The translations under genes were made by a program, and so were the position numbers. The notes under the pieces are model-generated. The model made no database searches, was not told the DNA's origin, and saw only the letters and a list, made by a program, of their open reading frames with translations. Source: a virus. Taken from it: a DNA stretch of 21,431 nucleotides. Below, piece after piece: positions 1 to 6,954 of the stretch (position 1 is its first letter; the number at the start of each line of letters is the position of its first letter). The stretch lies in the IMG/VR virus record IMGVR_UViG_3300037493_002390, positions 1-21,431 of that record. One strand, given 5' to 3'.

Positions 1-639
1 AAATAAACGTAATTGGCTTTTAAATTCATTAAATCTTTTCTCCTGTGCATTAAAGTAATCGCTATCAATCTCAAAGCCTACAAAGTTGAACCCGCCTTTA
101 TACGCTGCAATCCTACTGCTTCCACTTCCTAAATGAGTATCTAAAATCAAATCATTTGGCTTTGCGTAATTGTGCAATATCCAATCGTATAAAGCAACAG
201 GTTTTTGAGTAGGGTGTATTCTAATTTCTTTGTCTTTCATATTCTGCTGTATCATACCATTCCAAGTATATTCAAAAACCTTTACGCTTTTATGAGTTGA
301 GCAAATCGCAACCTCCGCTTCGCCAAATGCAGTCCCATTTTTTTGCCACACAATCACGCCACCGCAAAGCCCTAAAAAATTGCCACCCCAAATAATTTGA
401 TTTTTAGATACCCTTGCCAATTCGCAGTAGTATTCATCATCAGGTGCAATATTTTCAAACAGTTTATAGTTTGTTCTTTTAGTCGCTTGTTTGCCTTTCT
501 TCTTGTTATCAATCAATCCTATTGCATCAATATTGCCATAAGGCGGGTCAACTATTGCTAAATCAAAATGGTTATCGTTAAAGCGTTTTAATGCCTTTAC
601 ACAATCTTCCAAATAAACTTCTGATGTTATTTCTTTCAT
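1..639 (-). CDS. DNA methyltransferase (N6-adenine/N4-cytosine, beta-class order), 3' end cut off
   Basis: The frame opens at an ATG (637-639) and stays open for 213 codons to the window edge, so the C-terminus is missing. Visible motifs in order are DPPYG (residues 31-35, catalytic motif IV), HPTQKP (142-147), DTHLGSGSS (167-175, SAM-binding motif I) and GFEID (188-192). Catalytic motif before SAM motif, with HPTQKP between, is the arrangement of the pfam01555 N6/N4 methylase family, which methylates A or C amino groups at specific DNA sites. No restriction partner is visible, so an orphan phage methylase protecting the genome is the likely role. It ends the leftward early operon and is separated from its neighbour by a 99-bp spacer with an operator-like palindrome. 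The family is certain; the recognition site is not predictable. Confidence 0.92.
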   Translation of the reverse strand, partial: MKEITSEVYLEDCVKALKRFNDNHFDLAIVDPPYGNIDAIGLIDNKKKGKQATKRTNYKLFENIAPDDEYYCELARVSKNQIIWGGNFLGLCGGVIVWQKNGTAFGEAEVAICSTHKSVKVFEYTWNGMIQQNMKDKEIRIHPTQKPVALYDWILHNYAKPNDLILDTHLGSGSSRIAAYKGGFNFVGFEIDSDYFNAQEKRFNEFKSQLRLF

Positions 640-658
640 AAATTCCGTTAGTTAGTTT

Positions 659-686
659 GAGTAAAATTACTCAACATATTGAGTAA
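659..686. promoter_or_regulatory. Operator-like palindrome upstream of the methyltransferase
   Basis: TTACTCAACATATTGAGTAA (667-686) is a perfect inverted repeat of 8-bp arms around a 4-nt spacer. A further GAGTAA half-site at 659-664 also pairs with the left arm. It lies 20-48 bp upstream of the methyltransferase ATG. It could bind a dimeric repressor (possibly a methylase autoregulator) or form a leader hairpin in the mRNA. No convincing TAnnTTTG promoter accompanies it. Confidence 0.5.
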
Positions 687-708
687 AGTTGGTTTAATCA
701 TTCATTAA

Positions 709-722
709 CCGCAAATGTGCGG
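709..722. other. Small GC hairpin in the intergenic spacer
   Basis: CCGCA-AATG-TGCGG forms a 5-bp stem with a 4-nt loop just after the stop codon of the 75-residue gene (read leftward). There is no U-run after it on the minus strand, so it is not a standard intrinsic terminator. It may protect a 3' end. Confidence 0.3.
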
Positions 723-738
723 CATAATGCACATTATA

Positions 739-966
739 TCATTCTTCTTCGGGTTCGGATAATTCTTCTTGTTCTAAATCCATTTCATAAACTTGGATTA
801 ACTTCACCCCATCTTCAATTTCATCAAACGTCAATAGCTGCGGCAATTTCAAATCACGTATTTTCCGAAGTGCATCTTTGTAGGTTGGTGCATACACCAC
901 AATGTTTGTGCCTTCAAAGTTCTTGTAATCTAACACTTGAAAAGTCCATTGGTATAGCTGTTCCAT
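739..966 (-). CDS. Small acidic hypothetical protein (75 aa)
   Basis: I do not recognise the family. The protein begins MEQLYQWTFQVLDY and ends in a strongly acidic tail (EQEELSEPEEE). The middle (YAPTYKDALRKIRDLKLPQLLTF) looks like a compact alpha/beta domain. A start 11 codons upstream (999) exists, but the ATG at 966 is preferred because it follows the stop codon of the HNH-like gene (971-973) by 4 nt, whereas the upstream start would overlap that gene by 29 nt. It is co-transcribed with the nuclease genes upstream. Confidence 0.6.
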   Translation of the reverse strand: MEQLYQWTFQVLDYKNFEGTNIVVYAPTYKDALRKIRDLKLPQLLTFDEIEDGVKLIQVYEMDLEQEELSEPEEE

Positions 967-970
967 CTTA

Positions 971-1366
971 TTAGTTTTTCTTTCTGTGCAATCCACCAAG
1001 TCTGCTATTTTCCGAATGGGTTAACCACCTCATGTTATCCAAAGTATAACCTTTTGCAGAATTAATTCTGTCAACCGTTGGTGCTAACTTTCTATCGTAG
1101 CCACTATTTTTGTATTCCTCGAACATATTAAAAAACTGCCTTTCATTACCATGTAATGCCCAAGTATAAAAATCTTCTCTCGATAATAATTCTTTGCCAT
1201 GATACAAATGGCGTTTTTTAACTTGAACCCCAGTAACCCTACTTTGCATATTTCGGTAAAGTCGCATTAAAAATCCTCTTGGTGTCTTTTCGTATTTTTT
1301 TGTGTAGGCATTATTATTCAATCGTCTTAACTCTCTTTGCCTTTCATTTTGCTTTAGTCTATCCAT
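971..1366 (-). CDS. HNH-like endonuclease (131 aa)
   Basis: The N-terminal half is basic and helical (KQNERQRELRRLNNNAYTKK). The C-terminal third carries TVDRINSAKGYTLDNMRWLTHSEN (residues about 97-120). This matches the D-R-I-x(3)-K-G-Y-T-x-(D/N)-N-x-x-W pattern seen in phage HNH and AP2-type homing endonucleases; the canonical first-half HH/CxxC residues are not obvious, so the call is family-level. It has its own putative promoter just upstream (-7 at 1383-1390), which suits a free-standing selfish endonuclease. An alternative is a structure-specific nuclease used in DNA metabolism, given the nuclease-rich neighbourhood. Confidence 0.65.
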   Translation of the reverse strand: MDRLKQNERQRELRRLNNNAYTKKYEKTPRGFLMRLYRNMQSRVTGVQVKKRHLYHGKELLSREDFYTWALHGNERQFFNMFEEYKNSGYDRKLAPTVDRINSAKGYTLDNMRWLTHSENSRLGGLHRKKN

Positions 1367-1382
1367 GTTTATATTATTTATG

Positions 1383-1390
1383 CAAATATA
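1383..1390 (-). promoter_or_regulatory. Putative Bacteroidota-type promoter (-7 element)
   Basis: Minus-strand TATATTTG matches the TAnnTTTG -7 consensus and lies 17-24 bp upstream of the ATG at 1366. No clear TTTG -33 box is present at the expected spacing, so this is a half-match. Confidence 0.45.
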
Positions 1391-1401
1391 ATAAATTCAT
1401 G

Positions 1402-2352
1402 TTAAACATTAGAAATACTTTTGAACATAATGTTTTCGAGCATCCGAATGTAGCTACGGTTGGATATTTTATAAAACTTTCGGCATGAGTTACATTTCAT
1501 GTGACGTTTAATGTAACCCATTGCCGTTGCATCGGTGTGTGATAGTTGCACGTTCTCACTCGCACATTCTGGGCAATGCCACTTTTCACCGCCTTTCAAA
1601 ACTGCCATGTTCGTGTTGTGGTAAATGTACGGTGACATAACCATATAAACATCCTCTAAAACTGCCACATCTTGAACACAATATTCAATCATCTTTTTTA
1701 GTGAAGCCTTATTTTTATGTTCGCAAATGTCAATCCACAACTTCATGCCCTCGTGGTCAAGTTTGCGTCCTACGTTCAACACCTTACCGAGATAGTCAAG
1801 TTTATTACTAGCGAAGCGAAAGTATTGGCGTGACTTCTTTAGCGTGTCAAGTGTGCGATAAATAGGGAACATTAAGTTGCCAGTTAAGATTGCCCTTGTG
1901 CGAAGTTCCTTGATGTCGAATTTATCACCGTTGTGCGCCACTATCTCATCAGCGTGTTTAATTACTTGGATGAAGTCTTTTACTAGTTTGGTATCATCTT
2001 GGTTTTTATCCCACTTTAGAACGTGAACTTTGTCTTCGTACTGCCATTTGTAGGCTATGCAGATAATTTTCTTTTGCCTTAAAATGTTATCGGGATTAAT
2101 GTTGACTTTCCAAAATTGAAATGTAGGCACAATGTAATAACTTGTTTCGATGTCAAAGAATAGCCTTTTGATTTCGCTATTTTGTTTTTTAAGATTTGCC
2201 TTATTTATAAACCTGCTGACCTCTCTTCTAAAACTTTCTGGTTTAACGTCTATCTTAAACTTCTTGAAAATCTCATCCGCAATTTGAGTAATGTTTTGGG
2301 TGCTTTCGTATCTTACTCGAATATACTCTTGGATTTCTTTAGTTAGAACCAT
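1402..2352 (-). CDS. DEDDy 3'-5' exonuclease with C-terminal zinc ribbon (316 aa)
   Basis: The ribonuclease H-like exonuclease core spans about residues 62-240: Exo I FFDIET (D67, E69), Exo II HNGDKFD (140-146) and Exo III YCVQD (Y224, D228, the DEDDy form). This resembles the proofreading domain of family B polymerases and stand-alone YprB-like exonucleases. Residues 1-50 look like a helix-turn-helix, and the C-terminus holds two cysteine pairs (C260/C263, C287/C290) forming a zinc ribbon that may bind DNA. Expected action is metal-dependent removal of 3' nucleotides from phage DNA during replication or recombination. No polymerase domain is attached. The leader is the A-rich ACAAACTATG type. 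The next gene upstream stops 35 bp before the start. Confidence 0.8.
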   Translation of the reverse strand: MVLTKEIQEYIRVRYESTQNITQIADEIFKKFKIDVKPESFRREVSRFINKANLKKQNSEIKRLFFDIETSYYIVPTFQFWKVNINPDNILRQKKIICIAYKWQYEDKVHVLKWDKNQDDTKLVKDFIQVIKHADEIVAHNGDKFDIKELRTRAILTGNLMFPIYRTLDTLKKSRQYFRFASNKLDYLGKVLNVGRKLDHEGMKLWIDICEHKNKASLKKMIEYCVQDVAVLEDVYMVMSPYIYHNTNMAVLKGGEKWHCPECASENVQLSHTDATAMGYIKRHMKCNSCRKFYKISNRSYIRMLENIMFKSISNV

Positions 2353-2387
2353 AGTTTGTTTATTTAATTGTGGCGAATTTACCGTAA

Positions 2388-2732
2388 TTAATTATAAAAA
2401 TAGCTTTGAACTATTCTAACAAAATCATCGAATGTATAACAAAGTTCGTATTTATAGCCGAATAACTTGCATTGCTTCTCAAATTCTTTTTGCGCCTCGC
2501 TTTGCACTCCCTTGCCAAACTTCATTTCGATAAATAAACCGTGATAGGTTTTGGAAGGATACATTAAAAACAAGTCAGCTACTCCAGCAAGTGCGCCCTC
2601 ACGCTTTAAAATCGTGGCTGTTAGTGCATTTCGCTTACCTCCGTTTGGAACGCTAAATATAGTTAGCTTTGGATATTGCAGCCTAAACCATTTAACGCAT
2701 TCAATTTGGAGTTTGCTTTCGTTATTCGCCAT
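2388..2732 (-). CDS. VRR-NUC domain nuclease (114 aa)
   Basis: The ATG at 2732 overlaps the stop of the upstream gene by 11 nt and gives a protein starting MANNESKLQIECVKWFRLQYP. The longer frame up to 2828 is rejected because it would bury 107 nt in the neighbour. The motifs fit the VRR-NUC branch of PD-(D/E)XK nucleases: an N-terminal E-x-x-x-Q-x-x-x-V-x-W helix, VPNGGKR (about 28-34), GVADLFL (about 49-55, with the catalytic D) and FIEMKFGKG (the E-x-K catalytic pair). Members of this family are phage and FAN1-type nucleases acting on branched DNA. Length is typical of single-domain phage versions. Confidence 0.88.
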   Translation of the reverse strand: MANNESKLQIECVKWFRLQYPKLTIFSVPNGGKRNALTATILKREGALAGVADLFLMYPSKTYHGLFIEMKFGKGVQSEAQKEFEKQCKLFGYKYELCYTFDDFVRIVQSYFYN

Positions 2733-3195
2733 GTTCAAATCGTTTTTTACGTGCTTTGCTAATTGCGCTTTTGTAAGGTTCAAATTGTGCAAATTCCTCA
2801 TCTCCTCCGGCATAGAAGAAATAACCAAAGCTTTCTTTGATTAAATTACAAAATGGAATTGTTTGATATTCGCACAATATTCCATCCTCCCAAAATAAAG
2901 ACTTTAAAGGTTTAGCGCTTGGCATCCCGTCAAAAATAATCAAAGGTTTTTTAATATTGGTTACAAAGCTATTCCATCTGTCCACATCAACATCGCCAAA
3001 GTGCTCATGCTTTACTTCACCATAAAAGTCATACTTTGGAAAATAAAAATCCGGCAGGTATCTGTAACCGTCAAACTCAAAACCTTCCATTTCATAAATG
3101 TACTCAATACCAAGTGAGTTAAAGTAAACCGCCCAACGTGCTTCCAAACGTGACCGGAAGTATAAATTATCAAAGTGTGTGTTTATTGCTTTCAT
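2722..3195 (-). CDS. PD-(D/E)XK nuclease-like phage protein (157 aa)
   Basis: The N-terminus carries FRSRLEARWAVYFNSLGI (residues 13-30), an arginine/glutamate helix typical of a widespread phage family. It is followed by YLPDFYFP and GEVK (D and E-x-K), which together make a plausible PD-(D/E)XK active site. The C-terminal half is less characteristic. The start ATG at 3195 shares one base with the stop of the primase-helicase (TAATG), so translation is coupled. It sits between a primase-helicase and a VRR-NUC nuclease, pointing to processing of replication intermediates; which substrate it cuts is unknown. Confidence 0.7.
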   Translation of the reverse strand: MKAINTHFDNLYFRSRLEARWAVYFNSLGIEYIYEMEGFEFDGYRYLPDFYFPKYDFYGEVKHEHFGDVDVDRWNSFVTNIKKPLIIFDGMPSAKPLKSLFWEDGILCEYQTIPFCNLIKESFGYFFYAGGDEEFAQFEPYKSAISKARKKRFEHGE

Positions 3196-4904
3196 TAGAA
3201 TGGTGTTTTTTCGTTATCAATTTTTTTTAGGTTTGGCGCAGGTGGTGGTGTATCACCAACAAAAGGCAATCCATCTTCATCAATTTTAAAATATACTTTG
3301 TCAATCGGGAAGCCTCTTGTATAGCTAAATGTAACCTGAGCCATATCATCAACTATTGCCAAGTTGCAAACGGTTTCAGCCTTTTTTAATATACTGCTTC
3401 CCAAGTGTCCGGTTGCTTTGTTCGTGTAGCTGTTTTGATGTATGATAGTCATTAAGTGGAATTTCTTATCATCTGTCCATTTCATAACCTTTTGAATTAA
3501 TAGGTTAGTTTCTTTCAAGTCATTGAAATCTGCAACCAAGTCGGCAAGTCCATCTATCACCATTAAACCGATATTGTCTTTGTACTGACTTTCATACACC
3601 AAGTAATCAATAAACTGAATACGCTCTAAGTGGCTGTAAGGTCTAAGCGCAAACGGTTTATAGAAATCAGGATTACCTCCGCACATTTTAGGAATACGCT
3701 TAAAAACATTTTGAGCGTGCCATTCTCCTTGCTCGGTGTCTATGTCAATAACAAACTGCCCACTATCTCTGTGACCTTGTATGTGACCTAAGTATCTATC
3801 CGACTGACCGCCAACATAAGCCGAAACTAAAAGCGATTTGAAAAATGTTTTTCGTGACTTTGATGCACCGACTATTGCAGAAAAGTTGCCATAAGTACCA
3901 AATGAAGTTGGATAGTTATTGCCTCCGGTGGTGTGATAACCGATTGAAATAGCAGGTTTCGGATAGTCTAACTTTTTAGACACATCAACAAATGCTGAAT
4001 TAAATATCTGTTGTGGCAAAGATAGTTCCGCTTCCGGTTGCGTTGGTATTTCTTTTGGTGAATAGTTTGCTAACTTTTCAACCGCTGTAAATTCTTTGGT
4101 AGCGTGTAGGTTTGTTTTCCGGTAGGCTGACTTTACCGTTTGTTCAATTTCCTTTTCGGTGAAATCCTCTTGTTGGTATTGATAGCAAAAATACATTGCT
4201 TCGTGTTGACTTACTCCGTACTCGTTAAAGGCTGATGCCAAAACAAATATGTTATGGTTTCGGTTTCCTGCTGTCATTTGATACTTACCGCTCCACCACT
4301 TAAAAAGATTTTGGATTATTATGCTAGTGTCCTCAATCTTTATTTCGTTGTGGTAAATCGGTCGGTCTGCGCTTTTCGGTTCATCAACGTATTCTGTAAA
4401 CTCGATAGCATCTTTATTGATGTAAATATTCGGGTCACAGGATAAAAAACAAACTCGGCTTATGTTTTTATTTTTAGGGTCAAGTTCGGGATGGTGCTTT
4501 TGAAGTCCTCGATAATACCCGGCAAACCTTGCAAACTGCTTTGGTATTCGTGCTAGTGCTTTTACTCCATCACCGTTTGGCGAAACAAATGCAGCATAGA
4601 TGTAAGGCTTTTTGGCTAATTCTTTTTTGGTTTGTTCTACGTCTGCTAAATGGTCAAAGTCAAGTATTGCCAATCCGCTTAGTGCTTCGCAATGTTCATC
4701 AGTTCGGTTTGTAAATGTTCCTGCAAATACGATGGAAGGAAGTTCCGACTTTAGTTTACGGTTTAACTCTAGGTCGGTTGTTTTTCGCAACTTTTCTATT
4801 TTGTCCTTAATTCGGCAATCTCTTATCCAACCAAGTACAACGTCAACATCGTAAAGTTTAGGCTCGGTTATGTGTTGTATGTTATTATAAACGGTGCAAA
4901 TCAT
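3195..4904 (-). CDS. Primase-helicase: BT4734-like/VirE N-terminal domain plus RecA-fold ATPase (569 aa)
   Basis: Residues 1-175 resemble the BT4734/VirE-N domain related to archaeo-eukaryotic primases: LDFDH (81-85) gives two acidic metal ligands and SPNGDGVKALARI (108-120) a conserved glycine/lysine loop. Residues about 195-265 look like a primase C-terminal helical domain. The second half is a RecA/RepA-like helicase: Walker A GASKSRKT (346-353), an acidic DTEQG (389-393), Walker B LMVIDG (447-452) and a sensor-like TIIHQN (486-491). It probably primes and unwinds DNA at the phage replication fork. It starts with a 4-nt ATGA overlap with the replisome-organiser-like gene. A single chain with both activities is common in phages and plasmids of Bacteroidota. 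Confidence 0.88.
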   Translation of the reverse strand: MICTVYNNIQHITEPKLYDVDVVLGWIRDCRIKDKIEKLRKTTDLELNRKLKSELPSIVFAGTFTNRTDEHCEALSGLAILDFDHLADVEQTKKELAKKPYIYAAFVSPNGDGVKALARIPKQFARFAGYYRGLQKHHPELDPKNKNISRVCFLSCDPNIYINKDAIEFTEYVDEPKSADRPIYHNEIKIEDTSIIIQNLFKWWSGKYQMTAGNRNHNIFVLASAFNEYGVSQHEAMYFCYQYQQEDFTEKEIEQTVKSAYRKTNLHATKEFTAVEKLANYSPKEIPTQPEAELSLPQQIFNSAFVDVSKKLDYPKPAISIGYHTTGGNNYPTSFGTYGNFSAIVGASKSRKTFFKSLLVSAYVGGQSDRYLGHIQGHRDSGQFVIDIDTEQGEWHAQNVFKRIPKMCGGNPDFYKPFALRPYSHLERIQFIDYLVYESQYKDNIGLMVIDGLADLVADFNDLKETNLLIQKVMKWTDDKKFHLMTIIHQNSYTNKATGHLGSSILKKAETVCNLAIVDDMAQVTFSYTRGFPIDKVYFKIDEDGLPFVGDTPPPAPNLKKIDNEKTPF

Positions 4905-5623
4905 ATACCCATCCTCCTTTTTATATCGTTATCTTTTTTGCCTTCTACTCTATCTGGTGGTACTCGCTTCCATTCTTCAGGTGTCAAATCTCTATTCCAA
5001 TAATCAAATGGGTTTGTCCAATATTCAACTGGTTTAGATAGATTTTCAATATCTCCATTTTCCCAAAGTTTTGAAGAAAGGTATCTTTCAGCGTGTTTTC
5101 TGAATTTTATATCCGGTGTTGAGTCTAAATACTTTGGCAAGTGTTTACGCAAAGCCTCCATTTCAGTTTCTGTTAGTTTCATAAACCTTTGCTTTGCTGT
5201 TTTCTTTGCACCGTGTTTACCGTAAAACTCCCAAAACTTTTCAAATTGTTCCGAACGTAGTGAGGTATCTATATTAATTACATTTACATTTACATTATCA
5301 TTTACAGTTGAATTTGTTGAAGTTTGTTGAACACTTTGAACACTTGTTGAATTTGTTGAATTTTGTTTACGTTTGTTCGCACTTGCTTTACCTGCTTCAC
5401 TTCGTTTTTCTTTGGTATTTTCCCATTTCACCAAGTCCCTTTTCAGTTGTTGCTTAATTGGTTCAAATGCGATTTGCGTCAACTTATCCGGTGCTGTCGG
5501 ATTTAAATCGTTAACGTATCTAAAAAAATGTTTGATGAGTTTACCTGCCTCCGCATCTTCCAAAGCCTCAAATGTATGTATCAAATCCACATACAAAACG
5601 ACTGATTTCTTATTATCTGCCAT
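4901..5623 (-). CDS. Replisome organiser-like protein (DUF6291-like, 240 aa)
   Basis: The chosen ATG (5623) gives MADNKKSVVLYVDLIHTFEAL; an upstream ATG (5668) would run through the leader hairpin. Residues 1-85 match, from memory, a DUF6291-like phage domain. A low-complexity Ser/Thr/Asn/Gln linker (about 90-115) joins it to a C-terminal domain with FEKFWEFYGKHGAKKTAKQRF and a helical stretch ending in KHAERYLSSKLWENG, the pattern of phage replication initiators of the O/DnaD-like group. Expected role is origin binding and helicase loading, consistent with the ATGA overlap with the primase-helicase. The linker DNA (about 5285-5365) is a chain of GTTGAA-like units. Confidence 0.72.
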   Translation of the reverse strand: MADNKKSVVLYVDLIHTFEALEDAEAGKLIKHFFRYVNDLNPTAPDKLTQIAFEPIKQQLKRDLVKWENTKEKRSEAGKASANKRKQNSTNSTSVQSVQQTSTNSTVNDNVNVNVINIDTSLRSEQFEKFWEFYGKHGAKKTAKQRFMKLTETEMEALRKHLPKYLDSTPDIKFRKHAERYLSSKLWENGDIENLSKPVEYWTNPFDYWNRDLTPEEWKRVPPDRVEGKKDNDIKRRMGI

Positions 5624-5633
5624 AAAATAAAAG

Positions 5634-5679
5634 TGCCTCAAAGAATGCCAGTGGTGGAGCAAAGGCAATCAATGAGGCA
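5634..5679 (-). promoter_or_regulatory. Two-stem leader hairpin before the replication gene
   Basis: An outer 7-bp stem (TGCCTCA 5634-5640 with TGAGGCA 5673-5679) and an inner 4-bp stem (5646-5649 with 5664-5667) are separated by a symmetric 5x5 internal loop and closed by a 14-nt loop. It ends 10 nt before the ATG at 5623, downstream of a putative promoter at 5713-5720, so it lies in the 5' leader. It may modulate translation or RNA stability. Confidence 0.5.
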
Positions 5680-5712
5680 ATAAGTTTATAATTGTATCTC
5701 CACATACATTTG

Positions 5713-5720
5713 CAAATTTA
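5713..5720 (-). promoter_or_regulatory. Putative promoter (-7 element) for the replication genes
   Basis: Minus-strand TAAATTTG fits TAnnTTTG. The region 19-23 bp upstream is T-rich but lacks a clean TTTG. Transcription would start near 5707 and give a leader of about 84 nt containing the hairpin. Confidence 0.45.
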
Positions 5721-5751
5721 AAAATAATTATTGAATAAAAAAAAATAAAGA

Positions 5752-5771
5752 TTAATACTTCACCTTAATTA
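5752..5771. repeat. Short direct repeat at gene end (copy 1)
   Basis: The 20 nt beginning TTAATACTTCAC match 6423-6442 at 18 positions. Both copies encode a terminal LIKVKY plus stop, at the 3' ends of adjacent genes 671 bp apart. Confidence 0.5.
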
Positions 5772-6423
5772 AATATTCGCTCCATTGCTTTGCCATTGCT
5801 TTGGCTATGCCGGGAAAAGTTTTTGAACGTTCTTTGCCTATTTCCTTAGTATACATAAACGCATCTGCATACCATTTCGGCTGTCTTTTTTGTTTGCCAG
5901 TTTTTTTATCAGTCCATTGAAAAAATTCTCCTTTACCGACATGAGTAATAGGCTCGTTAAATAAATTAGGTGCTGAGTTGTGAAACAATTTAGGAACATT
6001 TTTTAACCATAAACAAGTGGTTTTTTGAAACTCATCACCAAAATAATAAGGCTGAATAACCTGGTCGGGCTTTCGGTAGATTTTACTCATTATTCCGATA
6101 GGGTTTTCTATTGCAATGTGTTTTATCGGTGCATTAACCATTGCCATAAAAAAGTCTATACCTTGCTGTTGCCGTCCGTCTTTTCGCTTTTGTTCAAACC
6201 AAGCTGCACCACTAACGGCTAAATGGGTGCAAGGTGGAAAACAAATCATAGCATCCCATCCAAGTTCAAATACTTCAAAAATATCTTGCTGATAGTGCCA
6301 TTCAGGGTGTCCACCGCTACACGGTTGAATATCACAGCTAAATGCTTCAATTCCTAGTTTGCGTAGTTCAATAGTTACGGCTTGGCTTTCTTCGCATCCA
6401 ACTAATACCCGGACCGTTCTCAT
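5752..6423 (-). CDS. Cytosine-C5-type DNA methyltransferase-like protein (223 aa)
   Basis: The N-terminus VLVGCEESQAVTIELRKLG is a SAM-binding strand-loop, followed by SCDIQPCSGGHPEW, then CFPPCTHLAVSG with the PPC catalytic motif (about residues 63-65) and IENPIG (about 104-109, equivalent to the ENV motif). KTTCLWLKNVP is a further hallmark of this phage family, usually annotated as a DNA methyltransferase. At 223 residues it is shorter than canonical C5 methylases and lacks an evident target-recognition domain. Its start shares one base with the preceding stop (TAATG). It carries a C-terminal LIKVKY identical to that of the preceding protein, suggesting the gene was acquired by recombination at a short repeat. 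Which base it modifies is not settled by sequence. Confidence 0.75.
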   Translation of the reverse strand: MRTVRVLVGCEESQAVTIELRKLGIEAFSCDIQPCSGGHPEWHYQQDIFEVFELGWDAMICFPPCTHLAVSGAAWFEQKRKDGRQQQGIDFFMAMVNAPIKHIAIENPIGIMSKIYRKPDQVIQPYYFGDEFQKTTCLWLKNVPKLFHNSAPNLFNEPITHVGKGEFFQWTDKKTGKQKRQPKWYADAFMYTKEIGKERSKTFPGIAKAMAKQWSEYLIKVKY

Positions 6424-6442
6424 TAATACTTCACTTTGATTA
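6423..6442. repeat. Short direct repeat at gene end (copy 2)
   Basis: This is the partner of 5752-5771 (18 of 20 identical). The pair brackets the methyltransferase gene. Confidence 0.5.
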
Positions 6443-6773
6443 GGTCAGTAAAATCCTTTTCAAGTTCCAAAACCTTATCAGTCGGAAGGAAAAATAAACG
6501 CTCGTTGATGCTGGTCACCGCCCTTATTTTCTCATCGCTGTTTTCGATTTCGGCACGGATTAGCTTTTGGCTTTCTATACCAACGTAGGAAAGTAATTGA
6601 TTAACGCCTGTGGTATAGGCAACTTTCAAACGGTGCAGGACGTTTTTAACGCCACTACTTCCGCTTAGTTTTAAATAGTATTCGTGTTCAATGTTCAGCA
6701 TCTTCGAGTAGTATAGTTGTCTAAAGATTGAAGCTGTCAGTTGGTTGAGGTGTTGTTCCTGTTGCTCGGTCAT
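6423..6773 (-). CDS. Hypothetical helical protein (116 aa)
   Basis: Not recognised. The sequence is largely helical and charged (MTEQQEQHLNQL at the start, VLELEKDFTDLIKVKY at the end), with no cysteine pairs, signal peptide or membrane segment. The start at 6773 overlaps the upstream gene by 53 nt; an internal ATG at 6701 would leave a 19-nt gap but would drop a well-formed N-terminal helix, so the longer form is kept with caution. It is coupled by TAATG to the methyltransferase downstream. Confidence 0.5.
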   Translation of the reverse strand: MTEQQEQHLNQLTASIFRQLYYSKMLNIEHEYYLKLSGSSGVKNVLHRLKVAYTTGVNQLLSYVGIESQKLIRAEIENSDEKIRAVTSINERLFFLPTDKVLELEKDFTDLIKVKY

Positions 6774-6954
6774 TTTGTTTGGCTTGGTTTATTTGGTTAT
6801 AGTTAGTAATAATGTGTCTTAATTCTTCAAAGCAAATGTTTAAAGTCTTTCTTATCTCATCCCATTCTACGCCTAGTTTCCGCATTTCAAATGCTTTCTT
6901 GTTGGCAATTAGTTCAACATGGTATGGCTTGGTGAAATCTCTACGGTAACTCAT
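6721..6954 (-). CDS. Hypothetical protein (77 aa), possible DNA-binding helices
   Basis: Not recognised. MSYRRDFTKPYHVELIANKKAFEMRKLGVEWDEIRKTLNI contains a pattern (AFEMRKLGVEWDEIRKTL) that could be a helix-turn-helix like those in small phage regulators; the C-terminal 20 residues are Gln/Thr/Pro-rich and probably disordered. The start overlaps the Gp157-like gene by 4 nt (ATGA), supporting real translation. Confidence 0.55.
   Translation of the reverse strand: MSYRRDFTKPYHVELIANKKAFEMRKLGVEWDEIRKTLNICFEELRHIITNYNQINQAKQNDRATGTTPQPTDSFNL

Noticed and set aside
5285-5365. GTTGAA-like repeated units as a possible origin iteron or CRISPR-like array
   Set aside because: Units are irregular and translate to a Ser/Thr/Asn linker in a real protein. 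An origin here cannot be excluded but is not shown.
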